From NCBI GenBank assembly GCA_965658445.1, contig CBFHSF010000010.1, positions 40,561-104,560 on the forward strand: a stretch of 64,000 nt of DNA, in the 5' to 3' direction. Made by a program: the position numbers and the translations under genes. Below, in pieces: positions 53,466-62,065 of the stretch. Each line of letters begins with the position of its first letter. The stretch's first letter is position 1. Below the pieces are notes generated by a model. The model made no database searches, had not been told where the DNA came from, and saw only the letters and a list, made by a program, of their open reading frames with translations. The stretch is from CBFHSF01 sp965658445. GTDB taxonomy: Bacteria; Bacteroidota; Bacteroidia; Flavobacteriales; Schleiferiaceae.

Positions 53466-53501
53466 TACTTCAAGAAAGTAACATTTTTTAAATTATACCC
53501 G

Positions 53502-53517
53502 ATTATCACACAATAAT
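53502..53517. promoter_or_regulatory. 16-bp palindrome abutting the amylase start codon
   Basis: ATTATC-ACAC-AATAAT, matching the reverse complement of 49113-49128 at 15 of 16 positions and ending at the base before the ATG at 53518. Could be an operator or chance AT-rich similarity. Confidence 0.3.
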
Positions 53518-55389
53518 ATGCAACTCAAAATGAGCCAATCAATCAAGACCATTTTCGCAAAAGCCTTATTCACAACTAGTTTAGTCTTGTTAGCCCACGG
53601 TATTCAAGCCCAAATCCAAAGAGTGGACCCACCCAATTGGTTTTCTGGGTACACCACAGGAGAAGTGACTTTATTGGTTTTCTCCGACCAATCGGTGAGC
53701 AATGTGACCTCCATGGAACCCATGGTGGAAGTGGTAGATGTGCGCTCGGCGGAAAACGATCAATACACCTTCGTGACCCTGGCTATAGACAGCACCTATT
53801 CTGGAAGTGTTACTTTGGATTTCTTATGGGATGATGACACCCATCAAACCTACCCCTACTCCATCAAACCCGTGGTCAAAAGAGAGCCCGTTCCTTCCTT
53901 GAGTCAAAAAGATTTGATGTACTTAGTTACACCCGACCGCTTTGCCAATGGAGACCCAGGAAATGATTCCATTGCCGGGATGTTAGAAAAGTCACCCAAT
54001 CGCGCAGACGATTGCGGAAGACACGGTGGGGATATCAAGGGAATCCTTGATCATTTGGACCACATACAATCCTTGGGAGTATCTGCCTTGTGGATAAACC
54101 CACTTACTGAAAACAATCAAAAAGCGGCCTCTTACCATGGCTACGCAGTAACGGACCTTTACAATATCGATCCTAGATACGGAACCAACCGTGACTTTAT
54201 TACCCTTTCAGACTCTCTACACGCTCATGAAATGAAGATGGTTTTAGACGTTGTCTACAATCACTTTGGCGACCAACACTATCTCTTTAAGAATCCACCA
54301 GCTGAAGATTGGTTTCACATTTGGGACGAATACACACAAACCAACTACAGAGTGCCCCTACTCCTAGATCCATATGCGAGCAAGGAGGATAAAAAGCGAT
54401 TTTCCAACGGGTGGTTTGACAAGGCCATGCCAGACGTCAATCAAAAAAACGAAGATGTTATTACCTACCTAATCCAATACAGCCTGTGGTGGATAGAAGA
54501 AATGAAGGTAGACGCCTTTAGATTGGACACCTACACCTATCCAGACCTGGACTTTAGCATGAAAGTGATAGACGCTGTACACACAGAATATCCAGGTTTC
54601 TTCATCTTTGGTGAAACATGGGTTCACGGTCCTCAAGTTCAAAGCTATTTTGAGAGAAACAACCCAAGAGGTCATAAACTAGGTCCTGATGGTTTGACGG
54701 ATTTCCAATTGCACTTTGCATGGATTGACGCACTCAAAAATAAACCCGATTGGGCCACAGGAATCTCAAAGGTTTACTATACCCTAGCAGGTGACTACCT
54801 CTACAATCACCCAGAAAACCTCATTACCTTCTTGGACAATCACGACATGAAGCGCTTCTTCGGAGAGGTAAATGGAGACATGGACCTCTTTAAAATGGGA
54901 ATGATTATGCTGTATACAACTCGCGGAATTCCCTGTCTGTACTATGGAACTGAGATTGGAATGGCACAAACCGATGGTCACGGAAAAATTAGAGAGGACT
55001 TCTGGGGCGGCTGGCCAGAGGACACAGTAAATAAGTTTACAGCAGAAGGTCGTTCGGCCCTTGAAAACGAAATCTATGACTTTACGGTAAAGCTCGGGAA
55101 GCTAAGAAGTGAACACCCCGCCATGTATAAGGGCAAAATGATTCAGTACGTCCCTGACAATGGCTTTTACGTTTACGGAAGATCAACGGGAGGGAAAACC
55201 ATGGTAGTCATGGCCAACCGAGGCGACAAACCGGTTGAAATCAATTGGGATAGATTCTGGGAAGTTACAGGAATGAAGTCCAATCACGAATCCACAGAAT
55301 ACCGAAATCTCATCACCGACAAACGCGGCGACATCTACGAGAAACTGGTTTTACCTGTGAATGGGACGCTTTTGTTGGAGTTTAAGTAG
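53518..55389 (+). CDS. Secreted GH13 alpha-amylase / cyclomaltodextrinase-type enzyme
   Basis: A 623-residue exported glycoside hydrolase acting on alpha-1,4-glucans. Signal peptide (ALFTTSLVLLAHGIQAQ), N-terminal beta domain of about 100 residues as in neopullulanase/cyclomaltodextrinase (VDPPNWFSGYTTGEVTLLVF), then the barrel. GH13 region I VLDVVYNHFG; nucleophile Asp about 337 in DAFRLDTY; acid/base Glu about 366 in IFGETWVHG; transition-state Asp about 443 in FLDNHDMKRF. All catalytic residues are present. Likely periplasmic or outer-membrane, like SusA. Probably controlled by the operator upstream. A repeat array starts at its stop codon. Confidence 0.92.
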   Translation: MQLKMSQSIKTIFAKALFTTSLVLLAHGIQAQIQRVDPPNWFSGYTTGEVTLLVFSDQSVSNVTSMEPMVEVVDVRSAENDQYTFVTLAIDSTYSGSVTLDFLWDDDTHQTYPYSIKPVVKREPVPSLSQKDLMYLVTPDRFANGDPGNDSIAGMLEKSPNRADDCGRHGGDIKGILDHLDHIQSLGVSALWINPLTENNQKAASYHGYAVTDLYNIDPRYGTNRDFITLSDSLHAHEMKMVLDVVYNHFGDQHYLFKNPPAEDWFHIWDEYTQTNYRVPLLLDPYASKEDKKRFSNGWFDKAMPDVNQKNEDVITYLIQYSLWWIEEMKVDAFRLDTYTYPDLDFSMKVIDAVHTEYPGFFIFGETWVHGPQVQSYFERNNPRGHKLGPDGLTDFQLHFAWIDALKNKPDWATGISKVYYTLAGDYLYNHPENLITFLDNHDMKRFFGEVNGDMDLFKMGMIMLYTTRGIPCLYYGTEIGMAQTDGHGKIREDFWGGWPEDTVNKFTAEGRSALENEIYDFTVKLGKLRSEHPAMYKGKMIQYVPDNGFYVYGRSTGGKTMVVMANRGDKPVEINWDRFWEVTGMKSNHESTEYRNLITDKRGDIYEKLVLPVNGTLLLEFK

Positions 55390-55459
55390 GGAGTGGTGAG
55401 TGGTGAGTAGTTTGATGGGAAGGAATGAGGAATGAGGGAGAATGAAGGAATGAGGGGAG
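55390..55459. repeat. Short tandem repeat array after the amylase gene
   Basis: Consists of GGTGAGT-like 7-bp units followed by GGAATGAGGAATGAGG-like units and ends in GGGGAGG. The units resemble the array at 6394-6480. It begins immediately after the amylase stop, and its other side abuts a truncated gene fragment. Confidence 0.65.
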
Positions 55460-55612
55460 GCCGATTTTGATTCTGACCTCATCGTTTGGGAAGGCAACTT
55501 CAGTGCTGAAAGTAAAAATCTACAAGACGCCTATGCCCTTCTTGAGGAGCATAAAACCGTAATTCAAAAATACCTTGAAGATAAGGGAGTAGCTACTGCC
55601 GAAATTGTGTAA
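55460..55612 (+). pseudogene. Fragment of a SIMPL-domain (DUF541) protein gene
   Basis: An open stretch of 50 codons without a start: ADFDSDLIVWEGNFSAESKN then LQDAYALLEEHKTVIQKYLE and KGVATAEIV, ending TAA. The pattern SDLIVWxGxFSxxxxNLxxAY is typical of the first strands of SIMPL/DUF541 proteins, which are usually over 200 residues. Both ends are missing; the 5' side touches the repeat array. Confidence 0.6.
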
Positions 55613-55673
55613 GTCTTCAAAGAATCCTTTAAGAGCCATTATAGTAGTCGTTGTTCCATCGAATTAATGGTAT

Positions 55674-55703
55674 AAAAAAAGCAGTAGCCTAAGACTTACT
55701 GCT
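55674..55703 (-). terminator. Terminator of the pfkA-gapA-kinase operon
   Basis: Minus strand AGCAGTA, loop of ten bases, TACTGCT, then seven T. The stem begins in the stop codon region of the sugar kinase gene. Confidence 0.8.
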
Positions 55704-56571
55704 CTAATGGATTTTCCAATATTTTCATGAAGTTCAGATGGTAAGAAACCAATCCGTCTACGGGCTTTCCTACCACATTGCCAAGCGTCAATCCCTTGCT
55801 AGACAATACTTCAGAGAGCAATCCTTGGAAGTGATACGCCACTGACCCCACAAAATTGATTTCGCAATCAGGAGCCTCTGGGAAACACAAAACATGCGTA
55901 TCAATAAACTCTTCGAAACCCTGTTTTACGAGATTTCGCAAATAAGGATGTTCTGAGTGCTTGCCCACAAATCGGCCAAATCCCGCCAAATACACATTGG
56001 CATGTGGTTGGTTGTAGACGCGATTGAAGATATCCGCTTTGGTATGGTTGTACATTTCCACAAATGCATTGTGTAATTCCTCTGGTAGTTTGCGGTACAA
56101 AAAGGCTGCGATTAGCTTTTTACCTAAGTAGCTTGCAGAACCTTCATCGCCCAAAATGTAGGCCAATGCCGGAACTTCTTCGCGAACATTTTCTCCATCA
56201 AAGTAGCAAGAGTTGGAGCCCGTCCCTAAGATACAGGCAATCTCTGGTCTTCCTGAGTAAGTAGAATACGCAGCGGCCACCAAATCGTGATCAACGGAAA
56301 TCATCGCATCGGGAAAAACGCGTTGCAAACCGTCTTTAATAATGGCTTTGAGTTCCTCAGAGGAACACCCGGCACCATAGAAGTAAATCTGTTCTACCTT
56401 CCCAATAATCTCATTGATTTTCAGGTCATTTGACAGTTCTTCTTGAATAAATTCTGCGGAGTGAAAAAAGGGATTAAACCCCATGGTGTAAAAGCGATTT
56501 GCCTCCACTCCATCTGAGTCGAGGCAAATCCAATCACATTTTGTCGATCCGCTTTCAGCTAATAAATACAT
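55696..56571 (-). CDS. N-acetylglucosamine kinase-like protein (BadF/BadG/BcrA/BcrD ATPase family)
   Basis: A 291-residue sugar kinase of the ASKHA fold. ATP-phosphate loop LLAESGSTKCDWICLD at the N-terminus, second loop ACILGTGSNSCYFDG, and adenosine-side glycine motif INFVGSVAYHFQG. Resembles eukaryote-type N-acetylglucosamine/glucosamine kinases common in Bacteroidota. In this operon with phosphofructokinase and GAPDH it may feed a sugar into glycolysis; the substrate could be glucose or N-acetylglucosamine. It begins six bases after gapA and is the last gene of the operon. Confidence 0.82.
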   Translation of the reverse strand: MYLLAESGSTKCDWICLDSDGVEANRFYTMGFNPFFHSAEFIQEELSNDLKINEIIGKVEQIYFYGAGCSSEELKAIIKDGLQRVFPDAMISVDHDLVAAAYSTYSGRPEIACILGTGSNSCYFDGENVREEVPALAYILGDEGSASYLGKKLIAAFLYRKLPEELHNAFVEMYNHTKADIFNRVYNQPHANVYLAGFGRFVGKHSEHPYLRNLVKQGFEEFIDTHVLCFPEAPDCEINFVGSVAYHFQGLLSEVLSSKGLTLGNVVGKPVDGLVSYHLNFMKILENPLEQ

Positions 56572-56577
56572 AGTCTG

Positions 56578-57576
56578 CTACATTTTTCCGACACGACCTA
56601 CTAGGTCTGCAACGCGAGCACTGTAGCCCGCCTCATTGTCGTACCATCCGAGGACTTTTACCACATTTCCGTTTACCGAAGTAATTCCTGCATCAAAGAT
56701 ACAAGAGTGTGGGTTACCCATGATATCTGCAGATACAATGGGATCCTCTGTATATTCCAAAATTCCTTTGAGTTCGTTTTCTGCGGCTTCTTTCATGGCC
56801 TTGTTAATGGCCTCAACAGAAGCTTCTGACTTAAGGACTAAGGTGAGGTCTGTTGCAGAACCTGTAGGCGTTGGTACGCGCATGGCGTATCCATCCAATT
56901 TTCCTTTGAGGTGTGGCAACACTTTACCCACTGCAGCAGCAGCTCCAGTAGATGTAGGTATGATAGAAAGGGCCGCTGCACGGGCTCTTCTCAAATCGCT
57001 GTGAGGAGCATCTTGAAGGTTTTGATCTGCAGTATAAGCGTGAACTGTAGTCATATACCCTCTTTCAATTCCAAATTTTTCGTCGAGAATCTTGGCCATA
57101 GGAGCCAAACAGTTGGTCGTACAAGAGGCATTAGACATCAAAGTGTCTTCTGCAGTAATGTCCCCTTCGTTTACACCCAAAACAACGGTTTTGATATCCC
57201 CGCTGGCTGGCGCCGAAAGAACGACCTTCTTCGCTCCGGCTGTCAAATGCTTTGACATGCCTTCTCTGTCTCTAAATACTCCGGTAGATTCCAATACGAC
57301 GTCTACTCCCAAATCACCCCAAGGCAATTCTTCCGGGTTTCTTTTTGCGTAAACCTTGATCTCATTTCCGCCAACGTTTAATGAATCTTCTGTAGAAGAC
57401 ACTTCGAGAGGAAATTTACCGTGTACACTGTCGTATTTGAGTAGGTGGGCCAAAGTACTCACTTTGGTCAAATCGTTAACAGCTACTACCTCTACTCCTT
57501 CCATGTTGATGAAATTTCTAAAGGCCAGACGACCAATGCGGCCGAATCCATTAATAGCTACGCGTACTTTTGTCAT
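56578..57576 (-). CDS. gapA: Glyceraldehyde-3-phosphate dehydrogenase
   Basis: A 332-residue NAD-dependent glycolytic enzyme. NAD loop VAINGFGRIGRLAFRN, catalytic Cys in SNASCTTNCLAPMAK, and phosphate-binding stretch STGAAAAVGKVLPHLKGKL with RVPTPTGSATDL. No sign of damage. It lies 11 bases downstream of pfkA and six upstream of the sugar kinase gene. Confidence 0.96.
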   Translation of the reverse strand: MTKVRVAINGFGRIGRLAFRNFINMEGVEVVAVNDLTKVSTLAHLLKYDSVHGKFPLEVSSTEDSLNVGGNEIKVYAKRNPEELPWGDLGVDVVLESTGVFRDREGMSKHLTAGAKKVVLSAPASGDIKTVVLGVNEGDITAEDTLMSNASCTTNCLAPMAKILDEKFGIERGYMTTVHAYTADQNLQDAPHSDLRRARAAALSIIPTSTGAAAAVGKVLPHLKGKLDGYAMRVPTPTGSATDLTLVLKSEASVEAINKAMKEAAENELKGILEYTEDPIVSADIMGNPHSCIFDAGITSVNGNVVKVLGWYDNEAGYSARVADLVGRVGKM

Positions 57577-57587
57577 TGTTCAACTGA

Positions 57588-58568
57588 TTAGATTGATAAT
57601 ATTTTTGAAATTCTTCTTAAGTCCATGTCAATTACCGCCTGGTTTTTAATGGCTTGAGGTAAATACACATGATTGAGTTGATTGTTGGTCATCCCTACCA
57701 TTATACCTGATTTGCCATTGAGTAGGGCCTCCACGGCACCAATTCCCAATTGCGAGGCCAATACCCGGTCAAAACAGGAAGGCGCTCCACCTCTTTGCAA
57801 ATGCCCTAAAATAGTCACCTTCGTATCGATTTTAGGGAACTTTTCTTTAACTTTTTGGCTTAGCTCGTAGGGTGTTCCCAATCGGTTACCCTCTGCGACA
57901 ATGACCATGTTACTGGTCTTTCCGGCTTCGTAACTCTTTTCAATTTCATCCAAGAGATCTTCAATTCTCATGTTCTCTTCTGGAAGAATGGCATTTTGAG
58001 CTCCTGTGGCCACCGCCGTTCTAAGCGCTATAAAACCGGCATCTCTTCCCATAACTTCCACAAAGAAAAGTCTGCGATGAGAGGCTGCGGTGTCTCTGAT
58101 TTTGTCCACACATTCCACTACAGTATTGGTGGCTGTGTCAAAACCTATGGTAAAATCTGTCCCAAATAAATCGTTGTCAATAGTTCCTGGAATACCCACC
58201 ACGGGAAATCCGTGTTCTTCATAGAGAAGATTGGCGCCGGTAAAAGAACCATCCCCCCCGATGACAACGAGAGCATCGATTTCTCGACTTCGTAAGTTCG
58301 CTATCGCCTTCTGTCTACCTTCTTTTGTTCTAAATTCCGAAGAACGAGCCGATTTGAGGAATGTACCTCCTTGGCTCAAAATGTTCTTAACGGATCTGGC
58401 ATTTAATTCTACCAAGTCATTTTCAATGAGGCCATCATAACCTCTGTAAATGCCAAATGCCTTTTTGTTATAGTAGATAGAGGCACGAACCACGGCTCTA
58501 ATTGCTGCGTTCATTCCCGGCGCGTCTCCTCCAGACGTAAGTACGCCTATAGATTTAATTTGTGACAT
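57588..58568 (-). CDS. pfkA: ATP-dependent 6-phosphofructokinase
   Basis: A 326-residue kinase producing fructose 1,6-bisphosphate. GVLTSGGDAPGMNAAIRAVV (ATP loop), FGIYRGYDGLIE, VVIGGDGSFTGA, the substrate region GIPGTIDNDLFGTDFTIGFD with the catalytic Asp, and MGRDAGFIAL. The presence of GGDGS in this form indicates ATP rather than pyrophosphate as donor. First gene of the operon; its promoter overlaps the NrtR-type palindrome, so repression of glycolysis by the divergent regulator is likely. Confidence 0.95.
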   Translation of the reverse strand: MSQIKSIGVLTSGGDAPGMNAAIRAVVRASIYYNKKAFGIYRGYDGLIENDLVELNARSVKNILSQGGTFLKSARSSEFRTKEGRQKAIANLRSREIDALVVIGGDGSFTGANLLYEEHGFPVVGIPGTIDNDLFGTDFTIGFDTATNTVVECVDKIRDTAASHRRLFFVEVMGRDAGFIALRTAVATGAQNAILPEENMRIEDLLDEIEKSYEAGKTSNMVIVAEGNRLGTPYELSQKVKEKFPKIDTKVTILGHLQRGGAPSCFDRVLASQLGIGAVEALLNGKSGIMVGMTNNQLNHVYLPQAIKNQAVIDMDLRRISKILSI

Positions 58569-58579
58569 TAATCGCGTTG

Positions 58580-58587
58580 CAAATATA
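58580..58587 (-). promoter_or_regulatory. -7 promoter box of the pfkA operon
   Basis: Minus strand TATATTTG, exact TAnnTTTG. The ATG follows after 11 bases, so the leader is only a few bases. The operator at 58591-58607 starts three bases upstream and covers the spacer and -33 area. Confidence 0.65.
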
Positions 58588-58590
58588 CTT

Positions 58591-58607
58591 AGTGTAATTT
58601 TTACACT
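58591..58607. promoter_or_regulatory. Putative NrtR-family operator, pfkA site
   Basis: AGTGTAA-TTT-TTACACT, a perfect palindrome of seven-base arms. It overlaps the pfkA promoter and lies in the gap shared with the regulator gene. Confidence 0.72.
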
Positions 58608-58692
58608 ACGACAATATTAAGTATTTTTACCAGAACAATTCAAATTTTTTTAAAATATTTTTTTTTGAAATTTGCCGAAACCACAGATTACT

Positions 58693-59406
58693 ATGAGCAC
58701 CCATTCCGTAAATCCTAATGTATCCGTTGACTGTGTCGTGTTTGGCTTCAACAATCAGACTCTTAATGTATTACTCATAGAACAGAGTAATATGGGCAAG
58801 GGATTTGAAACCCAATTGGCACTACCCGGGGACTTAGTTCTAGAAAACGAGGGCTTGGACGATGCGGCTACTCGAGTCCTCAAAGAACTCACTCAACTTG
58901 AAGGTCTTTTTCTAAAACAGTTTAGAACCTTCGGAAATCCAAACCGTGTAAAAAACGTAAAGGATATAGAATGGCTGAATTCATTTCGTGAGAATCCACA
59001 AGCTCGTGTAATTACGGTAGGGTATCTAGCATTGGTCAAGATGGAAGACTTTCAGCCAGAAGCCTCCTCCTTTGCACAAAGAGTATTCTGGTCAGAAATT
59101 CACGAGGTCCCAGAATTGGCCTTTGACCACAACCTTATCTTCACAACAGCCTTAGAAACCCTCCGATCTCAATTTGAAATCCATCACATTGGTTTAGAAG
59201 TCATGCCTGAGCTCTTTACCTTAAACCAGCTTCAGACATTGTACGAAGCCATCTTGGACAAAAAAATTGACAAGAGAAACTTTAGAAAAAAGATTGAGCG
59301 AGAAAAAATTGTTTTGCCTACAGAGGAAAAACAAACCGGCGTAACCCACAAACCCGCAAGGTATTACGCGCTCAATAAAGGCGTCTTGGAGCCCTCAAAA
59401 AACTAG
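58693..59406 (+). CDS. Nudix-related transcriptional regulator (NrtR/AraR-like)
   Basis: A 237-residue protein with a Nudix-like ligand domain (VDCVVFGFNNQTLNVLLIEQ, QLALPGDLVLENEGLDDAA) and a C-terminal winged helix (LFTLNQLQTLYEAILDKKID, RNFRKKIER). The Nudix box GX5EX7REUXEEXGU is degenerate, so it should bind rather than hydrolyse a nucleotide sugar-type ligand. The best-known relative with this layout is the arabinose repressor AraR of Bacteroides. It is divergent from pfkA and near three palindromes, suggesting a local sugar/glycolysis regulon. The ATG at 58693 was chosen; an upstream TTG is unlikely. Confidence 0.85.
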   Translation: MSTHSVNPNVSVDCVVFGFNNQTLNVLLIEQSNMGKGFETQLALPGDLVLENEGLDDAATRVLKELTQLEGLFLKQFRTFGNPNRVKNVKDIEWLNSFRENPQARVITVGYLALVKMEDFQPEASSFAQRVFWSEIHEVPELAFDHNLIFTTALETLRSQFEIHHIGLEVMPELFTLNQLQTLYEAILDKKIDKRNFRKKIEREKIVLPTEEKQTGVTHKPARYYALNKGVLEPSKN

Positions 59407-59518
59407 ATACCGCCTAGAAAAAAACCTTTCTACTCCTACTCTACTCTCCATTCCCGGGGAGTGAACACATATGAATGTCCCAGAAATTCGGGATGTAAAT
59501 TTCATGTGAAAAAGACTT

Positions 59519-59535
59519 AGTGTAAAGATTACACT
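59519..59535. promoter_or_regulatory. Putative NrtR-family operator, SusC site
   Basis: AGTGTAA-AGA-TTACACT, perfect seven-base arms, with the same flank CTT as the other two. It lies 16 bases upstream of the -7 box of the SusC-type gene, covering its -33 area. Confidence 0.7.
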
Positions 59536-59551
59536 TAATTAAATATGTTTT

Positions 59552-59559
59552 TACATTTG
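59552..59559 (+). promoter_or_regulatory. -7 promoter box of the SusC-type gene
   Basis: TACATTTG, exact TAnnTTTG, 29 bases before the ATG at 59589. Confidence 0.6.
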
Positions 59560-59588
59560 GACAGATTAGTTATAAGAACAACCATTTT

Positions 59589-60994
59589 ATGAGGAAAAAT
59601 TATGCACTATTGCTCCTGGCCTTTTTTGCGTTAATCCCGCAAGTTTGGGCACAGAGCGTAACGGGTGTCGTTGTAGATGAGAACGAAGAGCCCCTTCACG
59701 GGGTTCCGTTGTCGCAAAGCCTTCTGGCCAAGGTGCTGCAACAGACATTAATGGTAGGTACACCCTAAACCTACCCGATGGAGATTACGTTTTTGAATTT
59801 TCATTTATAAGTTACAAAGCCGAATCCAAGGCCGTAACAGTGAGCGGAGGATCCGCCGTTGTAGATTTTAAAATGTCCGCAGAGTCAAGCGAGTTGGACG
59901 AAGTCGTTGTTGTTGGATATGGTGTTCAACGAAAGCGCGAATTGACCAATTCTGTAATTTCTCTCAAAGATTCCGAATTGCAGGACATGCCTTCTCCTTC
60001 ATTTGAAAATGCCATTCAAGGAAAAGCGAGTGGTGTTCAGGTGATTACCGGATCGGGTCTTGCTGGATCGGGTTCTGTAATTAGAGTAAGAGGTATCGCC
60101 TCTGTATCTGCAGGTGGTGATCCACTCTACATCGTAGATGGTATTCCCATCACCCAAGACTATTTTGGAACAGGAAACCGAGGGGCCATGAATTCAATAC
60201 TACCGTGGGTTTTGCCGTGCCTACAGCTCGTCCCAACATGCTTAATTCGTCTCAGTACTTGCAGATGTTTGAAGAAGCTTGGGTAAACGACGGGGAAGTA
60301 GGAACCCCAGTTTTGCCAGGGGGTATTTCTTGGGATGATGCACAAAGAATCAATACATACTGGGTAGATCAAACCATCGGAACCGGCGTCAAGCAACAAT
60401 ATGACTTTGGTGTTGGAAAGGGTGGAGAAAAAGGAAACTTCAGTGCGGGTATTTCTTATTCTGACAACGGATCTTACTTAAAGGGGAACAGCTTTCAAAG
60501 GTTGAGTGGTCGTTATAACGGAGACCTTCAAATCACCAGTAAATTAACTGACTAGAAGCTGGGATTGGAAACAACCCAACGGCTATGAGAGAATTGCAAG
60601 AGTGGAAATCTACTGAAACTCGTACTATCAAATCCATGAGCTTGGAATACGCGGCCATGAAGAACCTTATCTTCAGAGGATCTGCCTCTTTGGACTACCA
60701 GGATTTCGTGGACGATCAATACCAAAAACCTGGATTTAGAACCGACCAACCGGAGACAGGATTTGCTTACAGAAACCCGTTCTATTCAAGAAACTGGAAC
60801 GGTAACTTGACGGCAGTTTCCAATGGAGAAGACTTGTACATCTGGACCTGGAAGCCTTTGTACCGAATCAGTTCTTTGACGTACCTGCGGGAAAAGAGAT
60901 AGACTTTATGAAATTCATCATTATCAGAAAGACCTACGCCTCGGGTGCAGATCGCATTGATAAGGATTTAGATGTGCAAGTAGCCTGTCCATAA
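59589..60994 (+). pseudogene. Collapsed SusC-type TonB-dependent receptor locus, ending in a piece of another gene
   Basis: The ATG at 59589 opens a signal peptide (NYALLLLAFFALIPQVWAQ) and the carboxypeptidase-like domain (SVTGVVVDENEEPLHGV). A frameshift near 59710 follows; the plug then reads ELDEVVVVGYGVQRKRELTN and GKASGVQVITGSG. At about 60188 a deletion removes the end of the plug and shifts frame, resuming as TVGFAVPTARPNMLNSSQYL. A stop at 60555 is followed by a barrel piece (ASLDYQDFVDDQYQKPGFRT). From about 60820 the text changes to NGEDLYIWTW and, shifted, FFDVPAGKEIDFMKF to the stop at 60994, resembling the end of a SusE/F-type protein. No susD remains. Confidence 0.78.
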
Positions 60995-61098
60995 GGAAAA
61001 TGGATTGAGCGGAAGGTCTCTTGTTTTAGAAAACCTTCCCCTATCCAACGTTCACAGACAGACTGCGACCATCGTATATTTTGATTCATTTTGGTATA

Positions 61099-61127
61099 AG
61101 CCTCGGAGAGATTCCGGGGCTTTTTTA
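61099..61127 (+). terminator. Terminator after the collapsed SusC locus
   Basis: GCCTCGG, loop AGAGATT, CCGGGGC followed by six T. One pair in the stem is a wobble. The preceding 60995-61098 stretch has no gene. Confidence 0.8.
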
Positions 61128-61161
61128 TTTTTACAATCTACCGCGAAACGGGGGTAGTAAA

Positions 61162-61995
61162 ATGGAAAGTCAAATGAAGGTAACAGACCCAACAGGTCAC
61201 ACCATTGAATTGAAAAGCGCACCGACGCGCATTGCATCATGGGTACCCAGTCAAACGGAATACCTCGTGGACCTTGGATTGAGAGATCAAATCGTGGGGG
61301 TTACAAAATTCTGTATTCACCCCAGTGATTTACTGACCAGAGAAAACAACATTGGGGGCACCAAGAAAATATGGCGAGAGAAGCTCTTACAGCTACAACC
61401 TGACTTGGTGATAGCCAACAAAGAAGAAAACACCCTAGAGGACGTAGAATGGGCGCGAGAGCACTTTCCTACGTACACCACAGAGGTATTGGATATACCC
61501 TCCGCTCTTTCCATGCTGCAAGAGGTGGCTATTCTATGTGGGGTATCCAAAAAGGGAACCACTTGGGTTGATAAAATTCAATCGGAATTTGAGTCTTTGA
61601 ACCTTTCGGCGAAAGCCCCAAAAACATCAAGGAGCGAAATTTCTGAAATATCCACCCTCTATCTCATTTGGAACCAACCCTATATGGCAGCAGGAACAGA
61701 TACGTTTATTCATTCCGTTCTGGAATGGTCTGGATTAAAAAACACCATAGAAAAACCGAGATACCCTGAGATTTCTATAGAAGAGATTAATTCCCAGAGC
61801 CCAAAACTCATTTTACTCTCCTCAGAACCCTTCCCCTTTTCAGAAAAACACATTGAAGAATTGAAAACCCGGTTGGACTATGAACCTGTGATTGCCATTG
61901 TTGATGGCGAGATGTTCTCTTGGTATGGCTCTCGGTTGTTGAAAACACCCAAGTATATATCTCAGTTTCTTTCTTCAATATCCCCTATCCGATAA
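61162..61995 (+). CDS. BtuF-like cobalamin/metal-siderophore binding protein without signal peptide
   Basis: A 277-residue two-lobe periplasmic-binding-protein fold of the helical-backbone group: KVTDPTGHTIELKSAPTRIA, WVPSQTEYLVDLGLRDQIVGV, NIGGTKKIWREKLLQLQPDL and a C-terminal lobe with SWYGSRLLKTPKYISQFL. The family delivers cobalamin or Fe-siderophores to ABC transporters, but no transmembrane signal lies at the N-terminus and no BtuCD genes follow. It may act inside the cell or have lost export. The ATG at 61162 was chosen; upstream codons lack a signal too. Confidence 0.77.
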   Translation: MESQMKVTDPTGHTIELKSAPTRIASWVPSQTEYLVDLGLRDQIVGVTKFCIHPSDLLTRENNIGGTKKIWREKLLQLQPDLVIANKEENTLEDVEWAREHFPTYTTEVLDIPSALSMLQEVAILCGVSKKGTTWVDKIQSEFESLNLSAKAPKTSRSEISEISTLYLIWNQPYMAAGTDTFIHSVLEWSGLKNTIEKPRYPEISIEEINSQSPKLILLSSEPFPFSEKHIEELKTRLDYEPVIAIVDGEMFSWYGSRLLKTPKYISQFLSSISPIR

Positions 61996-62065
61996 TACTG
62001 CTCTAGGATTCATCAATTGATTCGGTTTTTCGTATCTTCATTTTTTGGTAAATCAACCGTATTAA

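Noticed and set aside
59446..59464. Hairpin ACTCTCC / GGGGAGT after the regulator gene
   Set aside because: No T run follows, so I do not call a terminator.
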